In this document: in pieces, positions 53,954-62,789 of the stretch | How the letters are laid out: the number at the start of each line of letters is the position of its first letter | How positions within the stretch are numbered: position 1 is the stretch's first letter | From: Paracoccus sediminis | Lineage (GTDB): Bacteria; Pseudomonadota; Alphaproteobacteria; Rhodobacterales; Rhodobacteraceae | Assembly (NCBI RefSeq): GCF_900188295.1 | Contig: NZ_FZNM01000009.1 | Span: 62,001-126,000, forward strand | Length of the DNA: 64,000 nucleotides | Reading direction: 5' to 3' | The notes under the pieces: model-generated | The model's database searches: none | What the model saw: the letters and a program-made list of their open reading frames with translations, nothing else | What the model was told of the DNA's origin: nothing | Position numbers and translations under genes: made by a program

Positions 53954-54976
53954 ATGACCGCGCTGACGAATTTTCAACGGCTTGAAGCCCAGGGTTCGTG
54001 GCGTGCTGCCCCCGACGCCCCGCTGCGCGAGGTCATCGTGTCTTTGGGGGATGCGACCCTGGTCTTGTCCGATCCAAAGACCGACACGCCCCTGTCGCAC
54101 TGGTCCCTGCCCGCGGTCATCCAGATGAATCCCGGCATGATTCCCGCGATCTATGCCCCCAGCGCCGAGGGGGCGGATGAAACGGTCCAGATCGACGATC
54201 CGCTGATGATCCAGGCGATCGCGCGGGTGCAGGGGGCGGTCGCCATCCACCGCAGCCATACCGGCCGGCTGCGCAGCGCGATTGTCGTCCTGGCGATCCT
54301 TGTCGTGTTCGGCTGGCTGTTCTTCTGGCTGCCCGGCGCGCTGATCGCCCATGCCGCGCGCATCGCCCCCCCGGCACAGGCGCGCGGCATCGGCATGGCG
54401 ATTCTGGCCGATCTGGAAAAGGAAAGCGGAGCGGTCTGCGCGCGCGAATCCGGGCAGGCCGTTCTGGACTGGCTGGCCCCGCAGCTGGTCGGACCCACGG
54501 GCAGCATTGTCGTGGTCCCCGGACCCTTGGGCGGCGCGCGGCGCCTGCCCGGCGACCTGTACGTCATCGGCAGCGACCTGCTGCAAACCGCCCCCGGTCC
54601 CGAGGTCGCGGCGGCCCACCTGATCGCCGCCCGGCTGGGCGTTGGGGATGCCGCGCTGCGTCAGGCGGCGATGGATCACGCGGGCCTTCTGGCGTCGCTG
54701 CGGCTGATGACGCTGGGCCATCTGCCCCCGGAATACATGGCGGGATTTTCACAGACCATCTTGGGCAGCCCGCCGCAGCGCCCCGACGACGCCACCTTTC
54801 TGGCAGCCCTTGCCGAGACCAAGATTCCCGCCGAACCCTATGCCCGGTCCATCGACCCCACCGGCCAGACGGTTCTGCCGCTGGTCGAAGGCGATCCATT
54901 TCGCGACGCGCCCCCTGCCCGCCCCTTGCTGACGGACGAACAATGGCTGGCCTTGCAGCAAATCTGCGCAGGCTGA
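53954..54976 (+). CDS. Membrane protein of unknown function
   Basis: 340 residues. One strong transmembrane helix at about residues 110-135 (VVLAILVVFGWLFFWLPGALIA) separates an N-terminal cytosolic domain that resembles a bPH-like region (VIVSLGDATLVLSDPKTDTPLSHWSLPAV) from a larger outer domain containing AAAHLIAARLG. The latter part recalls M48-type proteases but lacks HExxH. Not assigned. It stands between rpoH and the tRNA-Arg remnants. Confidence 0.7.
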   Translation: MTALTNFQRLEAQGSWRAAPDAPLREVIVSLGDATLVLSDPKTDTPLSHWSLPAVIQMNPGMIPAIYAPSAEGADETVQIDDPLMIQAIARVQGAVAIHRSHTGRLRSAIVVLAILVVFGWLFFWLPGALIAHAARIAPPAQARGIGMAILADLEKESGAVCARESGQAVLDWLAPQLVGPTGSIVVVPGPLGGARRLPGDLYVIGSDLLQTAPGPEVAAAHLIAARLGVGDAALRQAAMDHAGLLASLRLMTLGHLPPEYMAGFSQTILGSPPQRPDDATFLAALAETKIPAEPYARSIDPTGQTVLPLVEGDPFRDAPPARPLLTDEQWLALQQICAG

Positions 54977-55037
54977 CCGCGCGCCCATCGTTTTCGTCGT
55001 TGCGCCGGGCCACCGCTGCGGTTATTCACGGCGCCAG

Positions 55038-55082
<45 letters not shown>

Positions 55083-55203
55083 TGTCAAGTCCGGCAATGT
55101 GAACGAGTGAGTAAAAAAGTAGAAGTAAAACAGTAACTTGCGGGCTTCGATTTTTGGGGTTAACACTCGCTCGAAAACCGCGTAAGCACTGCGTAAGCAG
55201 TAG
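55083..55203. other. 121-nt junction between the truncated and intact tRNA-Arg
   Basis: Lower-GC sequence with no gene. It has a direct repeat GCGTAAGCA(C/G) near 55180-55200. Probably a leftover arm of an earlier insertion or the left end of the ICE. Confidence 0.4.
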
Positions 55204-55280
55204 GCACCCATAGCTCAGCTGGATAGAGCGCCACCCTCCGAAGGTGGAGGCCTCAGGTTCGAATCCTGATGGGTGCGCCA
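55204..55280 (+). tRNA. tRNA-Arg(CCG)
   Basis: 77 nt with encoded CCA. Acceptor GCACCCA pairs with TGGGTGC; anticodon stem CCACC/GGTGG encloses CTCCGAA, anticodon CCG; T arm CAGGTTCGAATCCTG. The large serine recombinase gene on the minus strand runs into this tRNA and stops at 55215 inside it. Confidence 0.96.
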
Positions 55281-56909
55281 TTTCAGAACAGAACTCTGAA
55301 CGCCGAACGCCGCCGTTTCTACGCTAGAAGCGGCGACCAGCGTTCGTAGCAATTCCAACTTCGATCCCATGATGCGAACCTCGTCGTCGGCAACCTCGAC
55401 GCGCTGCGCAAGCGCGCGCAGGTGGTCGCGGCGATAGCCGCCATCGTCGAGGCGTATGCGTTCGCGAGCCTTGCGGGCGAATCCCTTGAGCATGTCATGG
55501 GTGACGCCCTGATTACCTGAACTGTCGAGAGCAAGCTGCGTGCGCTCCGCGTCGGCGGCGGCTTGATCCCGCATCGCCTTGAGGCTCGCCATGCGCTCTT
55601 TCGCCATGGCGTCGTCCTTATCGACCATGCCGGCTTCGATGGCGTCAAAGAGCCGGCCGAGCCGTTGGTCTGTTTCCGTGATTCGCCTGTGAAGCTCGGC
55701 CAGATGCTCTCGGCGGCGCTCGGTGCGCTCCTGCCTGCGGTCGATGACGCTGGCGAGGATGGTTTCCAGCCGCTTGGGCTGGAGCAGCCGATCCCCGATA
55801 TGATCGGCGACAAGGTGGTCGAGCTTGTCCATCGGGATCGTGCGGCCTTTGCAGCCGGTCTTGCCCTGCCGTGCCTTGGTCGAGCAGGTGTAATATCGGT
55901 AGGTCGCGCCCGTGCTGCCTTGGCCGGTGCGAAGCGTCATCGCGCCCCCGCATTTGGCGCAGAAGCAGATGCCGGTGAGCAGCGTCGGGCCGCTGGAGAC
56001 GCGGGCCGGCGTCACCATGGGGTTGCGGGATTTCAGGCGGGCTTGCACCGCATCGTAAACCTCGCGCTCGATCAGGGGCGGCACCGCCATGATGGCGACT
56101 TCGCTCTCCGGCTTCTTCTCCCGGTCCTTGTGCGAGCGCGTGTTGAACCTGTGCTCGCCGATATAGGTGGTGCGGGTCAGGATGGCGTGGATTTGCGCCA
56201 GTCCCCAACGCCCGCCGTCGCGGGTGAAGAAACGGCGCTCGTTGAGATAGGTGGCGATGGCCTTGACGCCCATTGCCCCGGACGTGCCATCACCTTCAAG
56301 GAACAGGCGATAGATCAGCCGCACGGTGTCGGCGTGCAGCGGGTCGATCTCCAGCTTCTTCTTGGTCTTTGATCCGCGCTGCTCGGCCGCGACGATGCGA
56401 TAGCCGATGGGTGGCCGTGCGCCGTTCCAGAAGCCTTGCCGGGCGTTCTCGTTCATGGCGCGCAGGACGTGCTTGGCGTTTTCCTTCGACTGATATTCGT
56501 CGAACAGCGCCATGATCTGCCGCATCATCTGGTGCATCGGATCGTCGCCCATCTCCTGCGTGATGGACACCAGCTTGACGCCGTTCTTCGCCAGCTTCCT
56601 GACGTAGAACTCCATCTCGAAGTGATCGCGGAAGAACCGGCTGAACGAATGGACCACAACAATATCGAAGGGCGCGGGCTTGGACGTGCCCGCCTCGATC
56701 ATGCGCTGGAACTCGGGGCGCTTGTCATTGGTGGCCGTCGCGCCCGGTTCAACATAAGTCTCAACGAGCTGATAGCCGCGTTGCTCGCAATAGGCTTCGC
56801 CCTGCCGCTTCTGATCGGGAATGGAAATGTCATGCTCGGCCTGCCGGGCAGTCGAGACGCGCAGGTAGAGGGCGGCGCGGGCGGTAACGGTTGGGCTGTG
56901 CATATTCAT
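55215..56909 (-). CDS. Large serine recombinase (ICE integrase)
   Basis: 564 residues. The resolvase domain has YLRVSTARQ with the catalytic Ser, then VVHSFSRFFRDHFE. The recombinase domain follows (GYRIVAAEQRG, RTTYIGEHRFNTR), then a zinc ribbon (CFCAKCGGAMTLRTG, CSTKARQGKTGCKG) and a long coiled coil (ERTERRREHLAELHRRITE). The last 20 or so residues (HQDSNLRPPPSEGGALSS) are tRNA-Arg read in antisense, so the native C-terminus probably changed on insertion. It overlaps the regulator gene by 4 nt. Confidence 0.92.
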   Translation of the reverse strand: MNMHSPTVTARAALYLRVSTARQAEHDISIPDQKRQGEAYCEQRGYQLVETYVEPGATATNDKRPEFQRMIEAGTSKPAPFDIVVVHSFSRFFRDHFEMEFYVRKLAKNGVKLVSITQEMGDDPMHQMMRQIMALFDEYQSKENAKHVLRAMNENARQGFWNGARPPIGYRIVAAEQRGSKTKKKLEIDPLHADTVRLIYRLFLEGDGTSGAMGVKAIATYLNERRFFTRDGGRWGLAQIHAILTRTTYIGEHRFNTRSHKDREKKPESEVAIMAVPPLIEREVYDAVQARLKSRNPMVTPARVSSGPTLLTGICFCAKCGGAMTLRTGQGSTGATYRYYTCSTKARQGKTGCKGRTIPMDKLDHLVADHIGDRLLQPKRLETILASVIDRRQERTERRREHLAELHRRITETDQRLGRLFDAIEAGMVDKDDAMAKERMASLKAMRDQAAADAERTQLALDSSGNQGVTHDMLKGFARKARERIRLDDGGYRRDHLRALAQRVEVADDEVRIMGSKLELLRTLVAASSVETAAFGVQSSVLKWRTHQDSNLRPPPSEGGALSS

Positions 56910-57304
56910 GGCCGGTCTCCCATAGCCTTCTTCGCCTTGGGGCGGTCGATCAGGGGCAACGCCAGCTCCACCCGATCATGGACCACCTTGGGCGCAAGCT
57001 TGCGCCCATGCCCCGGCTCAAGCCGCACAAGGCCGTAGCTCTCCATCGTTTTGAGGGTGCGTGACAGATTGGAACCGGCCCGGCCGGTGATTTCCGCCAA
57101 TTCTTCCAGCGATGCCGGGGCTTTCTCGGCGATGACGCGAAGCAACTCGCGGTTCCCTGCCGACAGCACCTTGGCGAAGGATTCGGTCGAGGTGAACCAC
57201 ACCTTCGGATCGCCGGGCGCGGGCTTTTCCTCACCGCGCGCGATCCGCATGGTGCGGGCCTTCATTTCTTCATAGTCGGCAATCCCGACTTTCAATGTGG
57301 TCAT
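56906..57304 (-). CDS. TumA-type antitoxin / HTH regulator
   Basis: 132 residues. A winged helix-turn-helix lies in the centre: LRVIAEKAPASLEELAEITGRAGSNLSRTLKTMESYGLV. The N-terminus resembles HVO_A0114-like DNA-binding proteins. It follows the TumE-like gene with a 4-nt overlap, the order known for tumE-tumA pairs, and would neutralise the toxin and repress the operon. It also overlaps the recombinase start, so it may control ICE excision too (inference). Confidence 0.7.
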   Translation of the reverse strand: MTTLKVGIADYEEMKARTMRIARGEEKPAPGDPKVWFTSTESFAKVLSAGNRELLRVIAEKAPASLEELAEITGRAGSNLSRTLKTMESYGLVRLEPGHGRKLAPKVVHDRVELALPLIDRPKAKKAMGDRP

Positions 57305-57654
57305 AGGGCACCTCGCTCCTTCAACACCGCGTCCACCGCCTGCCAGAAATCGGCCAGCAGCGTGGCCGCGTCCTCGTAGGCATAGGGCTTCACGGTCTGG
57401 AAGCGGTGCCGATGGTCCATCGGCTCGCCGCGTCTGCCTCGGCCGACCGGATGGGCATTATCGAAGCCAACCAGCCGTTCGCCCGAAGGCCCGTGAAGCG
57501 TGAGCGAGTAATCGAGGCCATGCGGCTTTTCCGGCGATGCCGGAACGCGGGTGACGACGAACTTCACCCAATAGCCGCCCTCGGGATCGACAAAAAGCAT
57601 CTGTCCATCAAGGTCCAGAAGCGTGTCGAGGCCCGGATCACGATGCCCGCTCAC
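57301..57654 (-). CDS. TumE-type toxin (DUF6516 family)
   Basis: 117 residues. The sequence HGLDYSLTLHGPSGERLVGFDNAH, then HRHRFQTVKPYAYEDAATLLADFWQAVDAVL, fits the DUF6516/TumE family as I know it. The partner HTH gene overlaps downstream. TA pairs of this type stabilise mobile elements. The biochemical activity of TumE is not established from sequence. Confidence 0.65.
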   Translation of the reverse strand: MSGHRDPGLDTLLDLDGQMLFVDPEGGYWVKFVVTRVPASPEKPHGLDYSLTLHGPSGERLVGFDNAHPVGRGRRGEPMDHRHRFQTVKPYAYEDAATLLADFWQAVDAVLKERGAL

Positions 57655-57968
57655 ATCTTTTTCCTATCAGTATGTGATAGGAATTGCAAGCCATCATCCG
57701 GCTTTTTCGGGTTCAGGAGTTCGTCGAACACATCGCCGAACCAACGCTCGAACACGTCGATCTCGGCCTCGGTGACGGGAATATCCTCCGGCCAATCGTC
57801 GGTGACGCGCATCCTTTGTCCGTCCGGGCCTAGAAGCGGCGTGTTGCCGGCTCGCGTCCGGCCGTCCGGCGTGGGATCGTCAGCGTAGTCGAAAAGATCG
57901 TCGGGAAGTGGCGCGGGGATCGACTGTCGCGGTCGCCCCTTGCGGGCGCGGCGGCGCTCTGCGCACAT
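57651..57968 (-). CDS. Small conserved ICE protein, unknown
   Basis: 105 residues from ATG 57968, which has a near-perfect AAGGAGG site. N-terminus very basic (RRRARKGRPRQ); the rest acidic (VTEAEIDVFERWFGDVFDELLNP). No recognised domain. It is the first gene of the unit that reads into TumE, TumA and the recombinase (each overlap 4 nt). Confidence 0.65.
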   Translation of the reverse strand: MCAERRRARKGRPRQSIPAPLPDDLFDYADDPTPDGRTRAGNTPLLGPDGQRMRVTDDWPEDIPVTEAEIDVFERWFGDVFDELLNPKKPDDGLQFLSHTDRKKM

Positions 57969-58103
57969 GGAATCCTCCTTGGTTCTGGTGGATTCCGGGG
58001 CGCTCAACGCCCCGGAATTAAGCGAACCATGGAGGGCAACCGGCGACCTGTAGCGTGCCGCATTTGCGTTGATGCGCTGGCGGCACCCCTGCCGGGATGG
58101 GAC

Positions 58104-58325
58104 TTAACTTGCGGCTCGCCGGGCCTTGGCGAACCCCCGATCCGTGGCCATGAACCGATCAAGCATCGGCACGATCAGCTTCATGGGATCGGTGACAGGC
58201 TGGCCGCTCTCGCGGGCCAGAACCTCGGCATAGTCGATCAGATCGCGGTGAAGCGGAGCAGGAAGCTCCACCGTCACCTTCACGGGCTTGTCGTCGGGCA
58301 GCGGGCCGAGTTTCAGCTTGGCCAT
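58104..58325 (-). CDS. DUF2274 domain protein
   Basis: 73 residues beginning MAKLKLGPLPDDKPVKVTVEL, the typical DUF2274 start. It lies 2 nt after trbI as the last gene of the trb run, its usual place in such ICEs. A possible ribbon-helix-helix-like fold is suggested by VELPAPLHRDLIDYAEVLA. Function unknown. Confidence 0.8.
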   Translation of the reverse strand: MAKLKLGPLPDDKPVKVTVELPAPLHRDLIDYAEVLARESGQPVTDPMKLIVPMLDRFMATDRGFAKARRAAS

Positions 58326-58327
58326 GG

Positions 58328-59464
58328 TCAACCTCCTGCCGGCTCGAATACAAGGTCGCGGGTGACGATGATCCTGACCGGGAAGCCGGGGCGGATGGTG
58401 AGCGTGGGCACGACCTGCAACTGGCGCTGGACGATCTGCTGGCCGGCCTGATTGGCGGTATCCTGCGCGCCGTCGCGGATGGCGCGGATCAGCCGGTCCT
58501 CGTCGCTGGTCGCCAGCTCCGAGCCGACCGCGAGCAGCGTGGACAGCCCTGCGGCCTTCATCAGATCCCACAAGTGATAATCGACACCATCCTCAAGCCC
58601 GGCATAGCCCGATGCGTCCGCGCCCGGCAGCCGCTCCAGAACGATAGAGCGGCCGCCCGGCAGGATCAGGCGGTTCCAGACCAGCAACACGCGGCGCTGG
58701 CCGAAGGTAACGCCGTCATCATACTGGCCGATGATGCGGGTGCCCTGCGGGATCAGTAGCAGCGAGCCGGTGGGACTGTCATAGACGTTCTCCGTCACCT
58801 GCGCGGTGATCTGGCCCGGAAGGTCGGAACGGATGCCGGTGATGAGCGCGGCCGGGATCACGGCCCCGGCCTGAAGGATGTAGGGCGAGGCCGGCGGCGC
58901 GACGCGATCCGGCGCGACCGTCTGCCGGTCCACGGGTCCATTGAGGAAAGCTGCGTGTCGGTCCTGTGTCGCGGGCTGTCCACCAAGGCCGAGACCGGCA
59001 AGGCCGGGCATGGCCGTTCCTGCTGGCGCTCCCGTGCGCGGCCCGGACTGGAAGAACACGGTGCTTAAGCGTGCGGCTTCTTCCTCGGCGCGGCGGCGCT
59101 GTTCCTCGGGATCGACGGCGGGCGTCGTCATGACGGGGGGCGCGACCGGCTGCCCCCTGTTCTGCGCATCGAGGATCGGACGGCCGAGGTCGCCGGGCAA
59201 TGCCGGCCCCAGGACAGGGCCGGTGTAGTCGCGCGGCAAGCCGGACAAGCCGTCCGCCGTGGGGCGGTTCTCGGTCGAATAGAGTTCGTCGCCGCCCGGT
59301 CCTGCATCGCGGGTCTGGAGCGCGTAAATCAGCGCCCCGCCGATGCCGAGCAGCGCGACGCCTCCGACGCCTGCCAGCATCTTGCGCGACAGGCGCGTAA
59401 CACGGGGCGGCTCGGCGCGCAGCCGCATGGGCGCGGTGGTGTCGGTGATGGTGTTGTCTGTCAT
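58328..59464 (-). CDS. trbI: TrbI, conjugative T4SS protein (VirB10-like)
   Basis: 378 residues. A single membrane helix (AGVGGVALLGIGGALIYAL) is near residues 30-50, then a Pro-rich linker and the C-terminal VirB10 domain (LLLIPQGTRIIGQYDDGVTFGQRRVLLVWNRLILPGG in several parts). It spans both membranes as core complex component. Starts inside the trbG stop (ATGA). Confidence 0.94.
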   Translation of the reverse strand: MTDNTITDTTAPMRLRAEPPRVTRLSRKMLAGVGGVALLGIGGALIYALQTRDAGPGGDELYSTENRPTADGLSGLPRDYTGPVLGPALPGDLGRPILDAQNRGQPVAPPVMTTPAVDPEEQRRRAEEEAARLSTVFFQSGPRTGAPAGTAMPGLAGLGLGGQPATQDRHAAFLNGPVDRQTVAPDRVAPPASPYILQAGAVIPAALITGIRSDLPGQITAQVTENVYDSPTGSLLLIPQGTRIIGQYDDGVTFGQRRVLLVWNRLILPGGRSIVLERLPGADASGYAGLEDGVDYHLWDLMKAAGLSTLLAVGSELATSDEDRLIRAIRDGAQDTANQAGQQIVQRQLQVVPTLTIRPGFPVRIIVTRDLVFEPAGG

Positions 59465-60462
59465 GACGGGGTGTCTCCGGTCGCGCTGGCGGGCTGCGCG
59501 GCGGCGGCCTGCGTCGGGTTGGTGCGGACGATCCTGACGACCTGCTGGCGATTGCCGCTGCCAAGGCGCAGTTCGGCAGCGCCGAACAGGCGATCCACGA
59601 TCAGGACGTTCTGATGGATACGGGAATTGACGATCTGCTGCTCGCCATCGGAGCCGAGCACGAAGATCGGCGGCATCTCGCCCTGCACGATGCCGGCCGG
59701 GAAGACGACATAGACGCGCCTGCCATCGTCGAAGACGGAAACCGGCCGCCATGGCGGGCTGTCGCCCTGCACCTGCAAGGCGTAGCGATAGTTCCGCGCC
59801 GCCTCGGCCGGAATGACCGGCGCGGCGGGAACGGTCTGGCGCTGGCCTGCCGGCGGTGTGGGATAGGCCCATGCGACGGCGGGCATGTAGAGCGATTCCC
59901 GCGCGCGCAGCTCGATCATGTAGGTGCGCCGGTCGGTGGTGACGACAAGGTTGGTGGAAATGTCCGGCCGCGTCGGCTTCACGAGGATATGGACGCGGCG
60001 GTTTGCACCGCTGCCGCTCTCGGTGTCGCCGATGATCCATCGGGCGGTGTCGCCGGCCGCGATCGGCCCCGCGCCTGTCAGGCTTTCGCCCGGCTCCAGC
60101 GCAATGGTCGTGATCTGTCCGACTGCGGCATAGACCTGATAGAGCGCGCCTTCCGACCACGGATATATCTGGATCGCGTTGTAGTAGCCTTCCCGGCGCG
60201 GCTCGACTCGGGCGGCGGCATTGGCGTTCTCGACGCGGCCGGTCGGCGTGCCTGCGGCGGTGCCGCCGCGCGCCACGGTCCATGCGGGCGGGACATGCAG
60301 CGGCCGGGGCGTGTTGTCGGTCGCCGCCGCCTGCACGGTCGGGAGCGGCGGCACGCTGGCGTCGTAGCTGAATTGTGGCGTCCGGTTGGTGGCGCAGCCT
60401 GCGAGCATGGTGGCCGAAAGCAGCACGGCCGCGATTGCCGGGGTGCGGGTGATCGTTCTCAT
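59461..60462 (-). CDS. trbG: TrbG, conjugative T4SS protein (VirB9-like)
   Basis: 333 residues from ATG 60462. The signal has a lipobox (SATMLAGC) so it is probably a lipoprotein. The VirB9/TrbG domain has IYPWSEGALYQVYAAVGQITTIALEPGE and RTYMIELRARES. It forms the outer-membrane core complex with TrbI. Overlaps trbF by 4 nt. Confidence 0.94.
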   Translation of the reverse strand: MRTITRTPAIAAVLLSATMLAGCATNRTPQFSYDASVPPLPTVQAAATDNTPRPLHVPPAWTVARGGTAAGTPTGRVENANAAARVEPRREGYYNAIQIYPWSEGALYQVYAAVGQITTIALEPGESLTGAGPIAAGDTARWIIGDTESGSGANRRVHILVKPTRPDISTNLVVTTDRRTYMIELRARESLYMPAVAWAYPTPPAGQRQTVPAAPVIPAEAARNYRYALQVQGDSPPWRPVSVFDDGRRVYVVFPAGIVQGEMPPIFVLGSDGEQQIVNSRIHQNVLIVDRLFGAAELRLGSGNRQQVVRIVRTNPTQAAAAQPASATGDTPS

Positions 60463-61148
60463 TGGCTCATCTCCCGCGACCACGAAATTGCATTGACGTA
60501 GATGCCGAGCGGATTGGCGCGCAGGCGCTCGGCGTCGCGCGGGGTCTGGATGACGATGGTCAGGATGGCCGTCCATCGTTCCGTGGTGGAAAGCTGGCCG
60601 TTCTCGAAATGGCGTTCCGTCCACGCTACGCGGAAGCTGTTGGGGGATGCCCGGATGACGCTGGACACTTCGACGGCGACCTGCTGGCGGCCGACCTTGG
60701 TGAAAGGATCATTGGCGCGGGCATAATCGTTCAATGCCGACGCGCCGCGATCCGTGGTCCATTCATAGGCGCGAAGCCAGTTCTGACGGACAATGATCGC
60801 ATCGGCCGGAATAGCGCGGACCTGTTCGATGAAGCGGCCGAGATGGAACGCGATCTGCGGATCGGTCGGGCGATAGTCGGCATTGGCGGGCGCGACGGTC
60901 TGCGCCTGTCCGAGATTGTCCACCTGCACCACCCACGGCACCACGGTCCCGCGTGCGGACTGCCAGACAAGAGCGGACGCAAAGCCGGCAGACAGGATCA
61001 GCGAGCCGAAGGCCATAAGCCGCCAGTTCCGCGCCTGCACGCGGGCCGAGCCGATGCGCTCGTCCCAAACCTGCGCGGCGCGCTGATAAGGCGTCTCGGG
61101 TTCCGGCGTCTTGCCGTAATGGGTTGCCGGTCGTTTGAAGATGCTCAT
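60459..61148 (-). CDS. trbF: TrbF, conjugative T4SS protein (VirB8-like)
   Basis: 229 residues. Cytosolic start NPYQRAAQVWDERIGS-like (here ETPYQRAAQVWDERIGSARVQ), one membrane helix (LMAFGSLILSAGFASALVW), then a periplasmic NTF2-like VirB8 domain. Overlaps trbL by 4 nt. Confidence 0.94.
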   Translation of the reverse strand: MSIFKRPATHYGKTPEPETPYQRAAQVWDERIGSARVQARNWRLMAFGSLILSAGFASALVWQSARGTVVPWVVQVDNLGQAQTVAPANADYRPTDPQIAFHLGRFIEQVRAIPADAIIVRQNWLRAYEWTTDRGASALNDYARANDPFTKVGRQQVAVEVSSVIRASPNSFRVAWTERHFENGQLSTTERWTAILTIVIQTPRDAERLRANPLGIYVNAISWSREMSQ

Positions 61149-62506
61149 GAGCGGTCACTTTCGGAAAGGTTGACGGAGGAACCGGAGCCGTGGCTGTCGC
61201 CGGAGCGCACCGCATGGGCGGCCATGGTCGTGCCGTGGTTCACGGCCTGCGAGCGGCGCATCTGCTGCGCCCAAGCGGGAGGGTTGCCAGCCGGGCCGGC
61301 CGGCGATGCGACAGGATCGGCGCTCGCGCCGCCGACCGTGCCTGCGCTGGAAGAACCGCCGGTCACGCCAAAGGCCGCGCGTGCGCCATCGGAGAAGCTG
61401 GATTTGACGGATTCGCTGGCGCGAGCGGCGGCGCGCTTGAGAGGCGAGATGGCGGCCGAGCCTGCGGCGCGTGCGACACCGCCTAGGCCGGAGGCGACAC
61501 CGGCCGCGCCGGACTGGCCGAGCGAGCCGACGCTATAGGCTGCGGTCGCCGCGCCCGCGGTGGCCGCACCTCCGCGGACGGCCGCGGCCCCGCCGGACAG
61601 GGCGGCGGCACCGCCCTTGGCGGCGAGCATGGTCGCGCCGCCAGCGGCGACGGCTGCGCCTCCAACCGCAAGGCCGGTTCCCACGGCCGCGCCCGCGCCG
61701 AGCTGGGGACCGCCCGAAACAATGCCGTTGGCGATACCGGGACCGAAGATGCCGAGGCCGAGCAGCGACAGCGCGGCGAGCACAATCGCCATGGCGTCGT
61801 CGATGCTCGGGGTCGCGCCACCGAAACCTGCCGTGAACTGCGAAAACAAGGTGCTGCCGATACCGATGATGACGGCGAGCACCAAAACCTTGATGCCGGA
61901 GGACACGACGTTGCCAAGCACGCGCTCGGCCATGAAGGCGGTCTTCCCAAACAGGCCGAAGGGGATCAGCACAAAGCCGGCGAGCGTCACCAGCTTGAAC
62001 TCGATCAGCGTGACGAAAAGCTGGATGGCGAGGATGAAGAACGCCAGCACCACCAGCGCCCATGCAAACAGGAGGCACGCGATCTGGATGAAGTTCTCGA
62101 AAAACGCGATCCAGCCCATCAGGTCGGAAATGGAATCGAGCAGCGGGCGGCCGGCATCGAGGCCGGTCTGTGCCACGCGGCCGGGTCGCATCAGGTCTTC
62201 GACGGAAAAGCCGGTCCCCGACGCCATCAGGCCAAGACCGGCGAAGCTCTCGAAGACGATCCGGGCGAGGTTGTTCCAATTGCTGATGATGTAGGCGAAG
62301 ACGCCGACGAACAGGGTCTTCTTGACCAGCCGCGCGATAATGTCGTCATCCGCGCCCCATGCCCAAAACAGTGCAGCGAGCGTCACGTCGATAACGATCA
62401 GGGTGGTGGCGATGAACGCCACCTCGCCGCCGAGCAGGCCAAACCCGCTGTCGATGTAGGAGGTGAAAACCCCGAGGAAATTGTCGATGACGCCCGTATT
62501 GCCCAT
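61145..62506 (-). CDS. trbL: TrbL, polytopic conjugative T4SS protein (VirB6-like)
   Basis: 453 residues with about six membrane helices in the first 290 residues (FIATTLIVIDVTLAALFWAW, FVTLIEFKLVTLAGFVLIPFG) and an Ala/Gly-rich, then Ser-rich, cytosolic tail. Inner-membrane channel component. Confidence 0.93.
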   Translation of the reverse strand: MGNTGVIDNFLGVFTSYIDSGFGLLGGEVAFIATTLIVIDVTLAALFWAWGADDDIIARLVKKTLFVGVFAYIISNWNNLARIVFESFAGLGLMASGTGFSVEDLMRPGRVAQTGLDAGRPLLDSISDLMGWIAFFENFIQIACLLFAWALVVLAFFILAIQLFVTLIEFKLVTLAGFVLIPFGLFGKTAFMAERVLGNVVSSGIKVLVLAVIIGIGSTLFSQFTAGFGGATPSIDDAMAIVLAALSLLGLGIFGPGIANGIVSGGPQLGAGAAVGTGLAVGGAAVAAGGATMLAAKGGAAALSGGAAAVRGGAATAGAATAAYSVGSLGQSGAAGVASGLGGVARAAGSAAISPLKRAAARASESVKSSFSDGARAAFGVTGGSSSAGTVGGASADPVASPAGPAGNPPAWAQQMRRSQAVNHGTTMAAHAVRSGDSHGSGSSVNLSESDRS

Positions 62507-62508
62507 GG

Positions 62509-62775
62509 TCAGCGCGCCTCGCTGCGGTCACGGCCGAGGAAACGGTCGCGGGATTCTGCCCATGCGGCGAGGCAGTCGGCGTCACTCGCCGCCGCCTCGC
62601 CGAGCCGCTGGCAACGGCGCAGGTTCTCGCGGAGCGGGTCAGTCGGCGGCTGTAGGACCGGCGCTGGGGGCGGCGCAGAAGGTTCGTCCTTCCGCGCCAT
62701 GTCGATTGCGGTTACTGTCAAGGCAATCGCAACGAACACCACGGCCCCGAGCCGGGCCAGCATCTTGCCGTCCAT
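62509..62775 (-). CDS. trbK: TrbK-like entry exclusion protein
   Basis: 88 residues: an N-terminal membrane helix (LGAVVFVAIALTVTAIDMA) followed by a short periplasmic part with two Cys (RRCQRLGEAAASDADCLAAWAES). This fits the alternative TrbK of Trb-type ICEs, which would block redundant transfer between cells carrying the element. Lies between trbJ and trbL. Confidence 0.82.
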   Translation of the reverse strand: MDGKMLARLGAVVFVAIALTVTAIDMARKDEPSAPPPAPVLQPPTDPLRENLRRCQRLGEAAASDADCLAAWAESRDRFLGRDRSEAR

Positions 62776-62789
62776 GGCGAGCCTCCCCG

